DNA of 64,000 nucleotides from Apostichopus japonicus (lineage: Eukaryota > Echinodermata > Holothuroidea > Aspidochirotida > Stichopodidae), in contig NC_092563.1 of the NCBI RefSeq assembly GCF_037975245.1, forward strand, positions 6,451,501 to 6,515,500, in the 5' to 3' direction. The notes under the pieces were generated by a model that saw nothing but the letters and a program-made list of their open reading frames with translations, was not told where the DNA came from and ran no database searches. A program made the translations under genes and the position numbers. Shown in pieces: positions 1-13,188 of the stretch. Positions within the stretch are counted from its first letter, which is position 1. Each line of letters starts with the position of its first letter.

Positions 1-1078
1 TGTTGTGACGATTCGATAAATATATTGACAATTCACTACTAGACAAGACTGATTGAAATATGACGCTAAATTTATCAAGCAACAAATTGTTGTGATGTGT
101 TTTGAGAAAGTTTTCGACTTGAATAAGTTTTAAAAGGGGTCATGCAGAAAGAAATTCTGTCGTCGTTTTTTTCTGTTTCTTGCCAGTACAGGACACACAG
201 AAACGTGTTTGCATTTATTACTACAATAATTGAGAGTTGCCTAATGCGCAACAACCGAGACAGTGCAGTTATTAAACGTTGAAACTACTTCACATCAGTC
301 TAACGTTAAACAAACAGAATATATGAATTCTATTTAAATTTTGAAATGCAAAAATTGCAAAAATTTTGATCGAGTTTATAAATTTATTGCCCAGATTTAT
401 GCAACAGCTTGTAGGGGGGTAAATACTTGGTACCAACTGGGCACCCCTCTTTTCGAGTTTCTATTTTAAGAGCAACATTTAGTACTAAACTTCAACAGAT
501 GCTTGATCGGCTGTGTATAGGGGAATTTCGGCCGTTCTCTCCAGTTATATCACAGAGCTATTTCCCGTTAACAAACGTTGGCAAACTGCTGACGGTATAG
601 ATACTTTCGAAATGAGGGGAGAGTTGTTATAACAAATTTCGATGGGATATAATATTGACAGTTATTATTTAAAATGTCGTGAATATTAATCAGTTGAAAA
701 TAATTTTAAAACAATCGAATATGGAAAAATATATACCTCCTAATTGCTTTAAGAAAAGGATAATCTGAATGTAATATTAATAATTATACGAATAATAATA
801 ATAATAACAATAATAACGATAAAGAGTTGTACTCAGCAGAAATATATTAAGTTCTTAAATTCTCGTTTTATTTTATTAACTTTGTTTTATCTTTTTAACT
901 TTTTGATATGGACAACACACATGCACAGAGAAGATTAAAGATTGTTTGAAATTCCTTTATAAATATTAATATCCAACTAACACAGAGAGACACGGGTATG
1001 GGTCTATTCATTTTCAATATTACAATTTCGAAGGAGCTATTATGTTCATTTTATGTATTATTACTATTGCTATTGTTA

Positions 1079-1187
1079 CTATTATTATTATTATTATTAT
1101 AATTATTATTATTATTATTATAATTATTATTATTATTATAATTATTATTATTATTATTAATATTATTATTATTATTATTATTATTAT
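1079..1187. repeat. (ATT)n microsatellite
   Basis: Over 100 bases of ATT repeats are interrupted by AATT steps. The array is open in several frames and gives meaningless poly-isoleucine translations on both strands. Confidence 0.97.
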
Positions 1188-2377
1188 CATGATTATTTGT
1201 GCATTTTCAATCACGATGAAGTACAGATAACAACACAAAAGCCTGAAGATATATACACTGGGTTCCCTCAATCAACTGTTCTTTACAGATCACTGTGAAA
1301 TCTGCTCATTATAAACATCTTTCGAATGACTTTGTACACTGATTTCAAAACAGAGGACTGACAAAAATCAATTTGAAAACGACATCTCGCTAATATTACT
1401 CCTTGCTTGTTTCGTTTTGTTAATTGGTTGGTTTGTCTGTTTCTTTGTTTTACACTTTAAACTTTGAAACTATCTTTAACAGCTTATATCCAATTTCTGA
1501 AACTTGGTGTAACTTTTTCTGTTTCTTTTCTTCCTGAAAGTTGACATCATTTCATCGTTATACACATTAACCTCATTCAGCAAACAGTGGACATTGTTCG
1601 TGTTAAAACATGTATATATAGGCTGTTGTTGTTTATCATATAATTTATATGCTCATCAACTAATTCATAACATATTTGAAGGGAAAGGAAATTGATGATT
1701 TTTTATGAACTTTTATTATTATTATTAGGACGTATAGAAAGCTGTCTACTTGAGCAAAATTAAAAAGAAAGAAAGAAAGAAAAATGTTATTTTAGTAAAT
1801 TGTGAAATTTAAGGAAGCAAATAATTTAAAGTGCAGTAAAGGTCAATATTGCTACAGATTCTAACCTAACTGACAATGGTCCACAGAAGCAAATGGTTAC
1901 AAAAGGATGAAACAAGAGGTACCTATTTGGATGCATGAAAGTAGACTTTTAACTTATTTGATAGCCCACGTGACTTTTACACTTCAGGATAAGGCTTTCA
2001 ATCCAACATTTTGTCTTTTTTTCAAGAAAGTTTATCATTTTCTGAGGAATTCTTTTTCTGATTTATACCTTCTATTCAACAATCGCATCTTTATGTCTAT
2101 AATAAACATTCTTTCAGGCTTTTGAGAATAAAACCCTAGACGCGGATATGATGGGAAGTTATAGCCTCGTAGGATCCTTACCTATAAAGTTTATGCATCT
2201 TCGTCTCAAAAGTTTCCAATTTTGGACAGTTTTAGCTTCGAGGATATACCATCTTAAATTTGATAAGTTGATTAAACCAATCTAAATCGAGTATAATTCA
2301 TTAAATAGCGAGAAAATTGGACAGAGCCTAAACAGAAATTAGTCTATTATATATCTTCCACTTACGTTGTTTTTCAG

Positions 2378-2413
2378 GGAGGGGAGGGATTGGGTGGGGC
2401 CGGGGGAGGGGGA
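2378..2413 (+). other. G-rich tract with quadruplex potential
   Basis: At least four runs of three to five G are separated by short loops (GGGAGGGGAGGG, then GGGTGGGG, then GGGGGAGGGGG). This meets the usual G3+N1-7 quadruplex pattern on the plus strand. No neighbouring gene explains it. Confidence 0.6.
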
Positions 2414-4522
2414 TGTATTGAGCGATACGGTAGTCTTTAACATATTTACTTAAGTCTTGGTATATATCGATGAAGTATTAAACAATTTTGTGACTTGAAA
2501 TTTCATATCCAGTTACACCTCAACGCATGTCCGATGAAGTGACCCCTTCCACCCTACCCTGCCCCTCATCCCCTCAAATCCACCCCCTCCCCACCCACCA
2601 CCTGATTTTGTTGAAGGTGTTATTCGGAATATAGAAAACCTCGATAAGATTACGAATTGAATAATAAAATATTTACAGTTCAGCTAACAAAATAAGGGAG
2701 AAGAAAAATATCAAAATGAACAGAAAATATAAACTTTGACAAAATAGATCTAGATCGTCCTTCATCAGAGAAATGAATTTCGTGCCAAAGTGGAGAATAT
2801 ATGCTGTGTAAGCTAACAAGTTATGGGGCGCTGATTGGAACGCCATATGGGACTCTAAGCCTGTTAAATTCGCCCTTCCGTCTGCCAAAATAATATCCTA
2901 CTTTGGACGTGTGGAATATTTCTGATTTCAAGTAGCTTTTTTTCCGTTCAGAATTGATCAAGTTTATATAAGCGATTCGATACCCAAATGTCTTATAAAA
3001 CAGTAGTACTTAGTACAATCGTTTTTGTTTTGCAAGCTTTCTCTCAAACAGGAACAGAAAAGTCAGAAAGTTTGGAAGAAGGTTTTTATAGTCCAAAAGG
3101 TCGTGTGTTTTGTTTTTGTACGTGATATAGTAATTTAGTCTAGTAATATATGACAAGGAATATATAAACATCTCTGGAGGATTTCACTCTCCATAATGAA
3201 TTACAAAAAGCGATTATAAATACTTTACTAAATTACTATAAGGGCTTAGTGTAAAATATGTATATAATTATATGGCACAAATCTAATCTATGGCTGACTA
3301 TTGTCCCACCAATTACCCATAATCCTCTTAATGTTTGAGTGGTGACGTCTATGGACGGTACCACCACCCCCCCCCCCCGCCCCTACCCTCCCGTACCTTC
3401 ACATTTTGAAAGTTAGTTTATTATATTGATATACATTTCACTGAAAGTAAGAAACTCGTCACGCTTGTCTTGTTTACACTCATGCAGATCCTGAAATTAC
3501 AACAGAAACGTAGATTTATCTCGCAGTGATTAACATACCTTTATCATTTATTAATTCCAATGAATCTTTGTTTTTACTTCGGTTCGTTAATATCAGCGTC
3601 ATGTGAAGCAAATTATGACTCAAAGTTTGTTTTGCTTTTTTTTTCAAATCGAAAATAGGCTAGATATTTTTTTTTTTTTTTTTTTTGATATCTCATTCTT
3701 TTATATTTCATTTCCCAATATTAATAGGAAAAATAAAATGATTTTTCAGTGAATTGATGTTTAAAAATTATTGAAATTAAATGTATCAATTATTAAATAA
3801 TTTAAGTTATATACCTCATCAAAGAGGGTATTATGATTTGAGTCAAAGGAGTTCATAATGATGAGCAGCACATGTTGAAAGTATTTGGCACGTTGAACGA
3901 GTGGGAACTGGTTAAAATTGTTGAGGTTATAGGTCTAAAAGGAACGGAAATATTTGATATCAACAGGTAAGCCCAGACACACACGGGAAAAGAAGTTGAA
4001 ATGGTTCTAACTTTAGTCGAGGTTAACAGGCAGGAAACCCATATCTTTAACTCATCAATTCATTCATTTTTAAACAGGAATCGTTCAAACGTGCGTGTAA
4101 TTATGATTGTGTGGCTAGCTGTCAAATACAGGATTGTCAGAAAGTTGTTAACTTTATCAAAAAACTGCAGTGCAAAACGAAATAAGAACAATTGCTTTAA
4201 GAGACGGATAACTTTGTTTTGTTTTTAAATTGGAGAAAGGGAATAATAACTGTGTATTTTAATAATCGATTTCGGAATTATTTCCTTGTTTCATTCTGGC
4301 TTCTTCTCGGAAGGAACCGTAGATAAATATGCAGTACTACTTCCCCATATGTAATTCCCCCAGCACGGGAAGAAGATATTCTACCCATGCAGGGGTTTCA
4401 TTCTGACAATGATTTCGTTATATTTTCGATGGTTCTTTCAACAGAACACTAAGTTAGAATATTCATGGACTAACTTAATTCAAGTTTATAGTTCTGTCTG
4501 TCTGTCTCTCTCTCTGTTTTTA

Positions 4523-4568
4523 GGGGGAGAGGTGGGGGAGAGGTGGGGGAGAGGGGAGTTATGGGAGG
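4523..4568 (+). other. G-rich short tandem repeat (GGTGGGGGAGA)
   Basis: An 11-bp unit of the type AGGTGGGGGAG is repeated about three times, followed by GGGGAG and GGGAGGG. It directly follows a TCTG/TC microsatellite (4494-4515). The G-runs are spaced well for a quadruplex. Confidence 0.65.
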
Positions 4569-7500
4569 GTAATCTCCAATAAAATTTACTAGTAAATGAA
4601 AAAAAAAAAAAGCGAAAGTGAAACGTGAAACATTGAAAATAAAATAAGTGGATGATCAACTCACCATATGCAAATCAAATCATTCAGCTGAATTTGCTAC
4701 TTCTTTCGTTGCTGAATAGAATAGTTTGGAAGTTGAGAAAACTTGCTGGACTGGATAAGACTGCATGTGCTGGACTGGATAAGACTGCATCGGCTGGATT
4801 GGGCTGGAAAAACTTGACTAGAAGACCACCACCAGGTCAAGGAGTTCTCCTTCCATTCCGAAACAAGTCCTCAAAGCAGAACAAAATCCATTTAAGTATA
4901 AGCGATGCGAAAACTGGGTTGATCCTTTTGCTCTATACCTCTCCTCTAGACAACGGTTACAGCAGGGGATTAGTCTCAAGTATAGTTTGAGTCCATTTAT
5001 CCAGTCTCAACTAACCCTGTTAGATATGATTCTTTACAACCTTGTGCCATTCAAGTTGGCTTAAGTTGAAAGATCTCGTCTCAAAGAGTCATCCTCATCG
5101 GAAAGTATTGGTCAGGAAATCATTCGCCTATTTATTTATTCAATTATTTATTTATATATTCATTCTTCACTTATTTGTCTTTTTTTTTTTTTTAAGTTAA
5201 ATCAACAGGATTTTACTTTCATAACTTACTTTAGTCCTTTTTACTAACCAGTGATCCCCAACCAAAAGTTTAAATCGTGAAAAAGAATGAAAATCAAGCT
5301 GGGGAAAATTGTGTTCCCCCAAGAGAACAAAATGTTAGAGAGATCTATTTTTTTTTTCTTTTCTTTTTCTGTTTTTGAAACAAGTGGAGATAATCGAGTC
5401 TGGAATTTGGGGTAATTAATGACAGCAAACAGTGTTAATGAGATATAAGCGCTGACAAGTTACCGAACAGAGCAATTAAGCAAATAGGTATTTCAAGATA
5501 ACAGCTGCAGTTAACACACAAGTTATTAGTCTGTTCCCTGATTCTATTATTTGGAACAGTTCACCTTTCTTCTTAGTGATGGTAAACGTGGGAATTTGCA
5601 AAAGGTATCGGTGTAATTGGGGAAGTGGTCGGTTTCAGGTGTGTAGGAATTGAAAGAGATAAGGCTATATGCACACGAAGGTGTAGAATAATAAAAACAG
5701 TCTTTCATTCAGGGTCGTAGTTATTGATAGAACTATCCTATAAGTATGTGTTATGAAGAAGAACAATGGAGTCAGACTCTTATAGCTGAGTAAAGGAGGA
5801 ATATAGTTTAATGAAAATATTTCAAACGGTCCAAAGGTTTTGTTTGAGGCTCATTAAGTAATGGTACAATCCATTTAACTGAGCATACACTGCATTGAGT
5901 CAGTTGGGGGTAAGGGGTGTATGTATATATTCCTTTACATTAAGTGTGCAATCGTAGCTACGATTTTGTACAAGTGGGTTAGGTTAACGGGTAACAAACT
6001 TTTCATCTATTATGCATTGTTTCAAACGTTTTGTATTTGTCGGTGACTTAAGGCTATGTATTGGAATGCCAAATAGAATATCTCTTTGTGCACTTTCTAC
6101 AATATTTCACGTTTGACTTTGCTGGAACGGAATTGGACGTTATGTACACAATTCTTCAACTAGCAATGAAAAGTTATCAAACAATTAATCTGAACATAAT
6201 TTCTAGGTTTATTATACTAGTTGATTTCATATTACTTATAGGTGCTAATATAATGTGTATATGAATAAGCATCATTCATGAAGCTATGTCAGCAATAACA
6301 TGGCAGAGTGCCAACTTTGTCGCATTTTCTTAATGACATTAACAAAAAGAGTATACAAAATTAAAATTAGAAAATAATTAGGAGAACATTGTTTTGTTTT
6401 TATACTTCTCGTGTTGTTTTTTCTTCCTTCCTCATTAATCTGTTTTTGGCACTTTTCTTCGATAGCTTGTTTACTTCCTTATAATACAAATCACATTCTA
6501 CACAACTAAAAACTTAATTTTTTTTATCATAACCCACTTAAAAAACAAAAAACCCACTGTGATTCATAAATAACCACAAGTGGGTCGTCGTTTTAAGTTT
6601 TCCATACAAAAAAAAACTATGAAAGTCTGTCTGTATATTGGGTTAAAAACTCGGAAAGACCATTTGCAAAAGAAGAAGAAAAAAAAAAAGTTGATCGCAA
6701 GAATCCTAAAAAATTAGCTACGTTTTTCATGAAAGATTTACACAACATATTCACACAAAGAAGAAACGGGAATCCTTTAAAATGGTGATTCCACTGCTAT
6801 ACATAATAAAACTGTATCATGAAACAGAATCATCTCTCGAGATTATTAGAATATGAATAACAAATTTGCAGCTCAATAAGAAATATTAATTTCTTAAAGA
6901 GAGAAAAATGTCTGAAAAAATGAGCTGAGACCACTGAAAAGTATAAATTGTACAAATTCGTCACAATGCCGTCTATATACGACAAGTAAGTATATATATC
7001 ATACTTCGGAGAAAGGAGATACATAGGGGGAGGGGGAGGGGGGGTAAAGTGGGGACTGTGGGGATTTTAAGTTTTTTTTTAAAATCAAGTTTAAAGTAAT
7101 ATGAAGCACTTTAGTACTATAAGTGCATCTAGTTAAAATTTCAATTAGTAACGTGAAAATAAAAATTGTAATGGTAATTGGAACATAAACGTTATTGTTA
7201 TACAATCCAAATTTCTTAAATCAACCGTGAAAAAAAAAAAAACTCATGTTTGAACTGGGTCGTCTAATTCTTCACACACGGGCGAAATTGAATAGTACAA
7301 CTTTATCTGAAGCTAGTTATGAAAACTTGGAAGAGGTATATTGAAACTTGAAGGTTCTTTCGCACGAGGGCAGACAGGAAATGCACAGCTACAATTAATA
7401 ACTAAAAAATATTCTTGTGTGAGCTTCTCAGATTCGGGGCTTTCACTTTCAGTTCAACAGATCTGGTTATCGAATTAATCCAAAACTAATATCACATGAG

Positions 7501-7885
7501 AGGTTACTTTAAAAACCTGATCAAAATATTGTTTACCGCAGATGAACGTCATTCTTATGGAAACATAAAAAATATCATGCAGTAAAATAATGGGTCGAAC
7601 ATTTGTTGATTATTGCCATAAACTTTAAGAAAGAAATTTGACATAAACATAATGAAATAACTAAACCAATTATGAAGACAAAACGATTCATTTCTTGATG
7701 TTAATGGAGTACCTTAATTGCTGTCACTTCAGGGTAAAATATCATTTTTATAGTCTATTAGAAAATATGTATCTCGCCTTTATGAATAGATCTTCATATA
7801 TATAGGCTTTACATAGTCATACATACATATAGAGAGGAGAGCTATAGAGATACTGCATGTGTCTTTGCATATATGCTTTACAGGC

Positions 7886-7888
<3 letters not shown>

Positions 7889-7967
<79 letters not shown>
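7889..7967. repeat. (TA)n microsatellite
   Basis: About 80 bases of nearly pure TA dinucleotide with one TG step near 7938. All overlapping IYIY-type reading frames are artefacts of this repeat. Confidence 0.97.
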
Positions 7968-7970
<3 letters not shown>

Positions 7971-9385
7971 GCACAGGGGTGGACACATTTATATTCAGCA
8001 ACATTTAATTCAGTCAAAAGCTTTAATTGCCCGACTTATGCAAAACGCTGTACAACGGAAACCAAAATAATTATTAAATTGAGTTGACAACTAATATTTA
8101 GGCAAACAAATTTAATACAGATAAGCACACAGTTAAATTACTATCTGCTCTGTGGTATGTTGATACCTAACACTTACAGGGAGATATGTTCCAATAAACT
8201 TTGTAAGAAAACCCATTTAACTCAAAAACGAAAAATTTAAGCAAAGAATTCAAAAACAAAAAAGTTATCAAACAATCATATAAACGCACAGTATAAACAA
8301 CGAGTTACGGCGTTACATGTTTTACCCAGTAAAAAAAAATCAGTTATACTATCACCGTATGTGTGTACATAACACACACACACACATAAACGCATATGAG
8401 TTAGACCAAAAAATGAACTTAGTATGTGTTTACTTTCAAAACAATCACATCGGGGAAAAACAAACAAGACACCTGCAAATAAAAGTCTGAAGGGCGGGCG
8501 AGCGTATTGTTATACCAGAAGTATTATCAAGGTAAACTTCTGGCAGTGTAATAGAGACTATTAAGCCAAAATTTTAAGTGTTGTCATTTCTTAGTTTGTA
8601 TTTTCAGGTTTGGAATTGGGCCTATATAGACGTTAAAACAAAGCATACAGACTTTGTAAACCCACCGGGACTGCCTTGATTTCACAGTGCCGAGGAGGGC
8701 GGTTGTTGAGTAAACGGCTATAGACGTTAAACTCCTAACTACTTCCTTCGGTTAAAAAAGAAAAGTTTCTTATAACGTTTAACAGAGCCTCTTTAAAACT
8801 TAGAGTAAAAGACCGAACGCCAAAAAGAAAGAAAAAAGTACCTCGCATATTTTTTGGGATCTTCTCTGATGTTTGGTCCAGCTCCTTCGGAAATTTTTCG
8901 AACTTTTCGATGTCGTTCTTGTTATCCCCCTGTTTCTTTCTGAGTGTGTTTTGCCTCAAACTTTTTTTTCTTCTTTTTTTTTTGGTTTTTGGTTTAATGA
9001 GAAATCCATTTCGAAATAAATATGAAGATGCAAAGGAAACAATAATAATAATCAGAAAGTAACGAACGGGTACGGTATGAAATACTATATGCTATTCCAA
9101 TCACAAAAGTAATATTGAGTACTATATATATGCAAAATATATTATAGTACTATAACTGGGTGTTTTTGCGAAGAACTCTAACGGTTTCTCTTTCGTTTCT
9201 TTCTCTTTTTTAAATATTTGGTATTTTGCAACAACAACAATAATAACAACAACAAAAAATTACACAAGAATTGTTTTCTTTGGAAAGTTTCCCATCCTCC
9301 AAAAACTTGATTCGGTCTTCCTATCTCTGAGATGACATATTTGTTTGTTTCTGGGATGTTTTCTTTTTCTTTGTCTTCCAATGTG

Positions 9386-10972
9386 TTAATACCTCGTCAT
9401 ATCGTAAGGCGTATAATGTCCTGGGTTTGTGTAAACTCCGCTGGAGGCAGACGTACGATACGGGTTTGCAGCGAGTTGGCAACTTTCGTTACTGGCGACC
9501 GAGCTCGCCAATCCGTGGTTGAAGTGAGGCATCAGGCGCTGTGAATCGTAAACGTTGTGATATGGCGATGTTATGGTAGGGGGCACGGGTGTAGAATCCG
9601 CACTACATCCGTACCAAGAGTTGTCCGCTGCCCGGGAGGTCGGGCTGAGAGTGTGGTGGTTGGAACTGTTCATGGACGCCGAGTCCTGGGCGCTGGGCCG
9701 AGGGCTGATACCGGACGCGTCTGCTTGCACCTCCTCGGGGGTGGTACCTATCATTTGCTTGCTTAAAGACAACTGGTCGCTGAACTGTCCACAGTAATTC
9801 ATTGAATCAACTAGCGACGATTTAGAAATAAGAGATGAGTTGCATTGCTGATGTACTGCTGGGGGCGAGTATCCGTGAGGGGGTGGGGACACAATTGCGC
9901 AACCCCTATTGGGGGTCGTTATAGCCTGAGTGACGTTATCCATGTCTCCGTTCGAGCACATACCACGTGAGTCCCTATTCGTTATGGTCATGATATTGTC
10001 CACACTGTAAGATGCGTGCGTATCTATGATCGAGCCCGTATGGATATTCCTAACATTAGGATTGTCCGAATGGGTGAGAACCCCAGAAGGGGAATCTGCC
10101 GGTTCTATCTTTGGTGTTATTAGCTGATTGTTCCCAGAGGAGTTTGCTTGGCCGTTGTTTTGCATGGATGTTGTATATGAGTTATTACACTCCGTACTGC
10201 TATTCACAGTCGGCCTAACACAATCATTGGCCGATTTGTCCAAGTGTTTGCCTCCACCGTTCTGGTAGACAGAGTCACTCTGAGTCGGACTCTGGGACTG
10301 GTTCGACCCATCATCGACATGTTTACTCTTGTTCACGACTCCATCCGAAACATCTTCTTTATCCCCCTTTTTCGACTCTTCCTGTTTGACCTTCTTGAAC
10401 CTTTTTCTCCTCCTCAAATAACTTCCATTATCGAACATATTGTAACTATCTGGATCCAGGCTCCAGTAACTACCTTTGCCTGGTTTCTTGTCGTCTCGGG
10501 GAATTTTGATAAAACAGTCATTCAAAGACAGATTATGTCGGATCGAATTCTGCCATCCTTGCTTATTCTCCCGGTAAAAAGGGAATCTGTCCATGATAAA
10601 TTGGTAGATACCATTCAGGGTTATCTTCTTATCCGATGCGTTCATAATCGCCATAGCGATCAGTGCGATGTATGAATATGGCGGCTTGACCATATCTTTG
10701 GGATTCTGTTGAGGAGGATATGGCGCATAAGATCTGGCCATTGAGTATTGGTCGTGTCCGTACATGGACATCTGCATACTGGTGTACCCAGGGTGGCGGT
10801 AGTACCCACCTTGGTCAGCAAACACTGCAGGGTGGTGCATCATGCTTAGACTTGGTGTTGGCGGTGAGGAGTGATGGTACGTTGGCTGTAAAGCTAATCC
10901 AATATTAGCCGGCGCATTCGCTGCCGTCTGTTCGACCGGGGAGTTCCGCGCGTACATGGGCATCGGTTCCAC
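9386..10972 (-). CDS. foxC: Forkhead box C transcription factor (FoxC), single exon
   Basis: Encodes a 528-residue nuclear DNA-binding transcription factor, complete from ATG (10970-10972) to TAA (9386-9388) in one exon; lack of introns is usual for FoxC genes. The winged-helix forkhead domain spans about residues 94-195. It opens with [14 protein letters not shown], has the recognition helix NSIRHNLSL at 142-150, and ends in the basic wing [10 protein letters not shown] at about 187-196. The linker [20 protein letters not shown] (115-134) and [14 protein letters not shown] (176-189) match FoxC rather than FoxF, FoxD or FoxL1. N-terminal residues 1-93 are rich in Met, Tyr and Pro. The C-terminal 330 residues are low-complexity Ser/Asn/Pro, with a VKQE sumoylation-type motif (195-198) and a conserved-looking [12 protein letters not shown] near 497-508; vertebrate FoxC1 also carries a YRTS motif near its C-terminus. 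FoxC proteins act in mesoderm patterning across bilaterians. Which paralogue or species it comes from is not determined. A 143-codon frame on the other strand (10244-10675) is a shadow. Confidence 0.97.
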   Translation of the reverse strand: MEPMPMYARNSPVEQTAANAPANIGLALQPTYHHSSPPTPSLSMMHHPAVFADQGGYYRHPGYTSMQMSMYGHDQYSMARSYAPYPPQQNPKDMVKPPYSYIALIAMAIMNASDKKITLNGIYQFIMDRFPFYRENKQGWQNSIRHNLSLNDCFIKIPRDDKKPGKGSYWSLDPDSYNMFDNGSYLRRRKRFKKVKQEESKKGDKEDVSDGVVNKSKHVDDGSNQSQSPTQSDSVYQNGGGKHLDKSANDCVRPTVNSSTECNNSYTTSMQNNGQANSSGNNQLITPKIEPADSPSGVLTHSDNPNVRNIHTGSIIDTHASYSVDNIMTITNRDSRGMCSNGDMDNVTQAITTPNRGCAIVSPPPHGYSPPAVHQQCNSSLISKSSLVDSMNYCGQFSDQLSLSKQMIGTTPEEVQADASGISPRPSAQDSASMNSSNHHTLSPTSRAADNSWYGCSADSTPVPPTITSPYHNVYDSQRLMPHFNHGLASSVASNESCQLAANPYRTSASSGVYTNPGHYTPYDMTRY

Positions 10973-11133
10973 AACTTGGAGAAAAGTTTTTCAACACAAA
11001 CTAACAACTTCTTATCACTTGGGTTCAAATGTTACGGTAGATAACGACTTCACAGCTTGCCAGCCTTCTACGACTTTCGACGCATGAGAGTAGACCGAGT
11101 TCCCCAAACCATTCACCAACTATCGCACTTAGT

Positions 11134-11182
11134 CATTATACCCAACCTTTAGACTCCTCCCACAATCGGCTAACGCACCAAT
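11134..11182 (-). promoter_or_regulatory. Candidate FoxC core promoter (TATA-like and CCAAT)
   Basis: In the FoxC sense (minus strand) a TATAATG motif lies at 11134-11140, about 165 bp upstream of the ATG. A GGGAGGAG stretch and an inverted CCAAT (plus-strand CCAAT at 11178-11182) lie just upstream. A start site about 30 bp downstream of the TATA-like motif would give a 5' UTR of about 130 nt with no splice needed. This rests on motif and spacing only; a downstream TATA-less start is equally possible. Confidence 0.35.
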
Positions 11183-13036
11183 AGGCGCTCTAGTACGAGG
11201 CCACCCAACGAGCGGTTGCCCACACACATTGAAATCATTGAGTGTAGTATACAACCTTAGGCTGACATGCCAATGCAATTTGACGTCCAAATTCAAATCA
11301 GTACTGATATTTATCAACCTTTTCGATGGGGGAGTTGATTGCGCTTAGCTTCCAGGTTAGGTCTTTTCAGTCATGCAAAGGGAAAACATTTAATTTTAAC
11401 GTGAAACGCAAAGTTAAGCAGACAATTTTGACCGAAAAAAAAGCGATAAAAAAAAGTAGAAACTAAAAAACGTGTTGTAGTAAATATCATCTTCATATAC
11501 TAAAATGAGAAATCAGAATACCAAGAAAAGATGTATCATAACCTTTGCGAAATGACAAACAAAACTTCTTACACACATTTTTCGTGCACATTTCGTTATT
11601 GAGTTTTCTAATAACTTATATACGAAAAGTATGAAATAGTCAACAAGGAAAAAGACATGAACAAAATTCTTAAGAAGAAGTTTATGTTTGAATGTTTCTA
11701 TAGTTGTAAATATAAAATAGTGGATATTTTCACTGGTTATACGGGCAACATATTCCATATATCCCGATAAAACAAGAAAGGCTGCATTTTAAATGTTGGT
11801 TTTGTTCCAACAAGAAAATATAATAAAGCACCTTATCTCGAAATTCTGTAAACTTATCATTTTAAGTTTTAGTTGTTTTTATCATTATTCTTAATATTGT
11901 AAATTAAATTCATTTTATTTTATTAGTATTATTAGTATTATTTCAGGATAGGATACCAAGCCATGCAAATGACAACCACAGCGTTACGATGATGTTATAG
12001 ATTGAAAGTTGTATCAAGCACTGTAACAGGCCTACAATTCTGCCTATACTACAGCCAACAAATATGGTACACTACTTTTTTGTAGAGCCTTTTGTTATTG
12101 TAACTATTAACCTATAACGGTTCATATATCAACGGTATACAAAATCTATGTCAAGTTCATACAACTTCAAGAAACATGTTACTATGAGTAGTATAAACAT
12201 TGTTTTAACCAGTTCTTGTATCAACAAAGAATTACACGATAGCCTACATTTCTCCGAGGATTCCAACCTCTAGAAAGAAAAATGAATCGTTCTTCAAGCG
12301 ACTTGACATCATGTATGGGAAACGGAACCCGAAACTTACGTTCCACTTGATATAAAATTGTTAACGGTTTCGGAAAATATTAAAGATTATCATCCCACGA
12401 AAAGGAAAGAAGAAAAATGTTGGGCTAAGGATTTGTAATCATTGTTGCTTAATTACACCGAGAGCTATACTGCAGTCCAGGGACAGACGGACTAATGAGA
12501 ATTGTACATGGTAATTGAATTGTCCAGATTACTGGAGCGTTAAACCTGAATTTATTTCACTTCACTGCTCCGCTAAAATGCTTTCACATTGGTTCAAAGT
12601 GTGTGCCAACAACGTATATATACAGGCATGCAAGTTCAACATCTTATTGAGCCATTTTTTTGCATCCTTCTACACACTTTTGTCTATATAAACCCCCCAC
12701 TCTTCTCCTCTCTCACAAGTTAGTCTCCCTTCCTTTTTACCTTTCCTCTCATTTCCTTTTCGAAAATTTATAAAAATGGGGAAATATTTAATAAATTTCA
12801 TTTTCATGATCCATGGCTATAATGATGTAAGGGTTCATATTTCTTTCTTTTCTGGCCCTTCGCGTACCCCTTTCTGCTCGTTTGAGTCCTCCCACACCAC
12901 CCCACCCAACCTCCACCCCTTCTCAAATGTTCATACCCTTTGGAACCCATGGTGTTTCGCTGGAGTAGGCTTCTTTTCTTATGTGAGCATGTTGAAGATT
13001 CCGTGAAGTGCAGTATAAGTTGCAACATTTTAATGT

Positions 13037-13188
13037 ATGCATCTATGTCAACCGCTACATGAATGAATATGCATCTATATCAACTGCTACATGAATGAAT
13101 ATGCATCTATATCAACAGCTACATGAATGAATATGCATCTATATCAACAGCTACATGAATGAATATGCATCTATATCAACTGCTGCAT
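13037..13188. repeat. 32-bp tandem repeat, about 4.7 copies
   Basis: Copies start at 13037, 13069, 13101, 13133 and 13165 (last one partial). The unit begins ATGCATCTATATCAAC and continues with GCTACATGAATGAAT. Copies differ at only a few positions, notably CAACAGC versus CAACTGC, so the array is young. It contains repeated ATGCAT palindromes. Confidence 0.95.

Larger units (their letters stand above)
1..9385. other. Gene-free region on the 3' side of FoxC
   Basis: No open frame here has recognisable protein similarity. The longest frames (up to 112 codons, at 4652-4990) have unremarkable composition and no splice context that I could support. The region holds an (ATT)n array at 1079-1187, G-rich tracts at 2378-2413 and 4523-4568, a (TA)n array at 7889-7967, and many poly-A/T runs. 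The part next to FoxC (about 8.99-9.39 kb) probably holds its 3' UTR. An ATTAAA in the FoxC sense (plus-strand tttaat at 8993-8998) is a possible but weak poly(A) signal. Confidence 0.6.

Noticed and set aside
10244-10675. 143-codon plus-strand frame inside FoxC
   Set aside because: It is antisense to the forkhead domain, whose conservation is on the minus strand.
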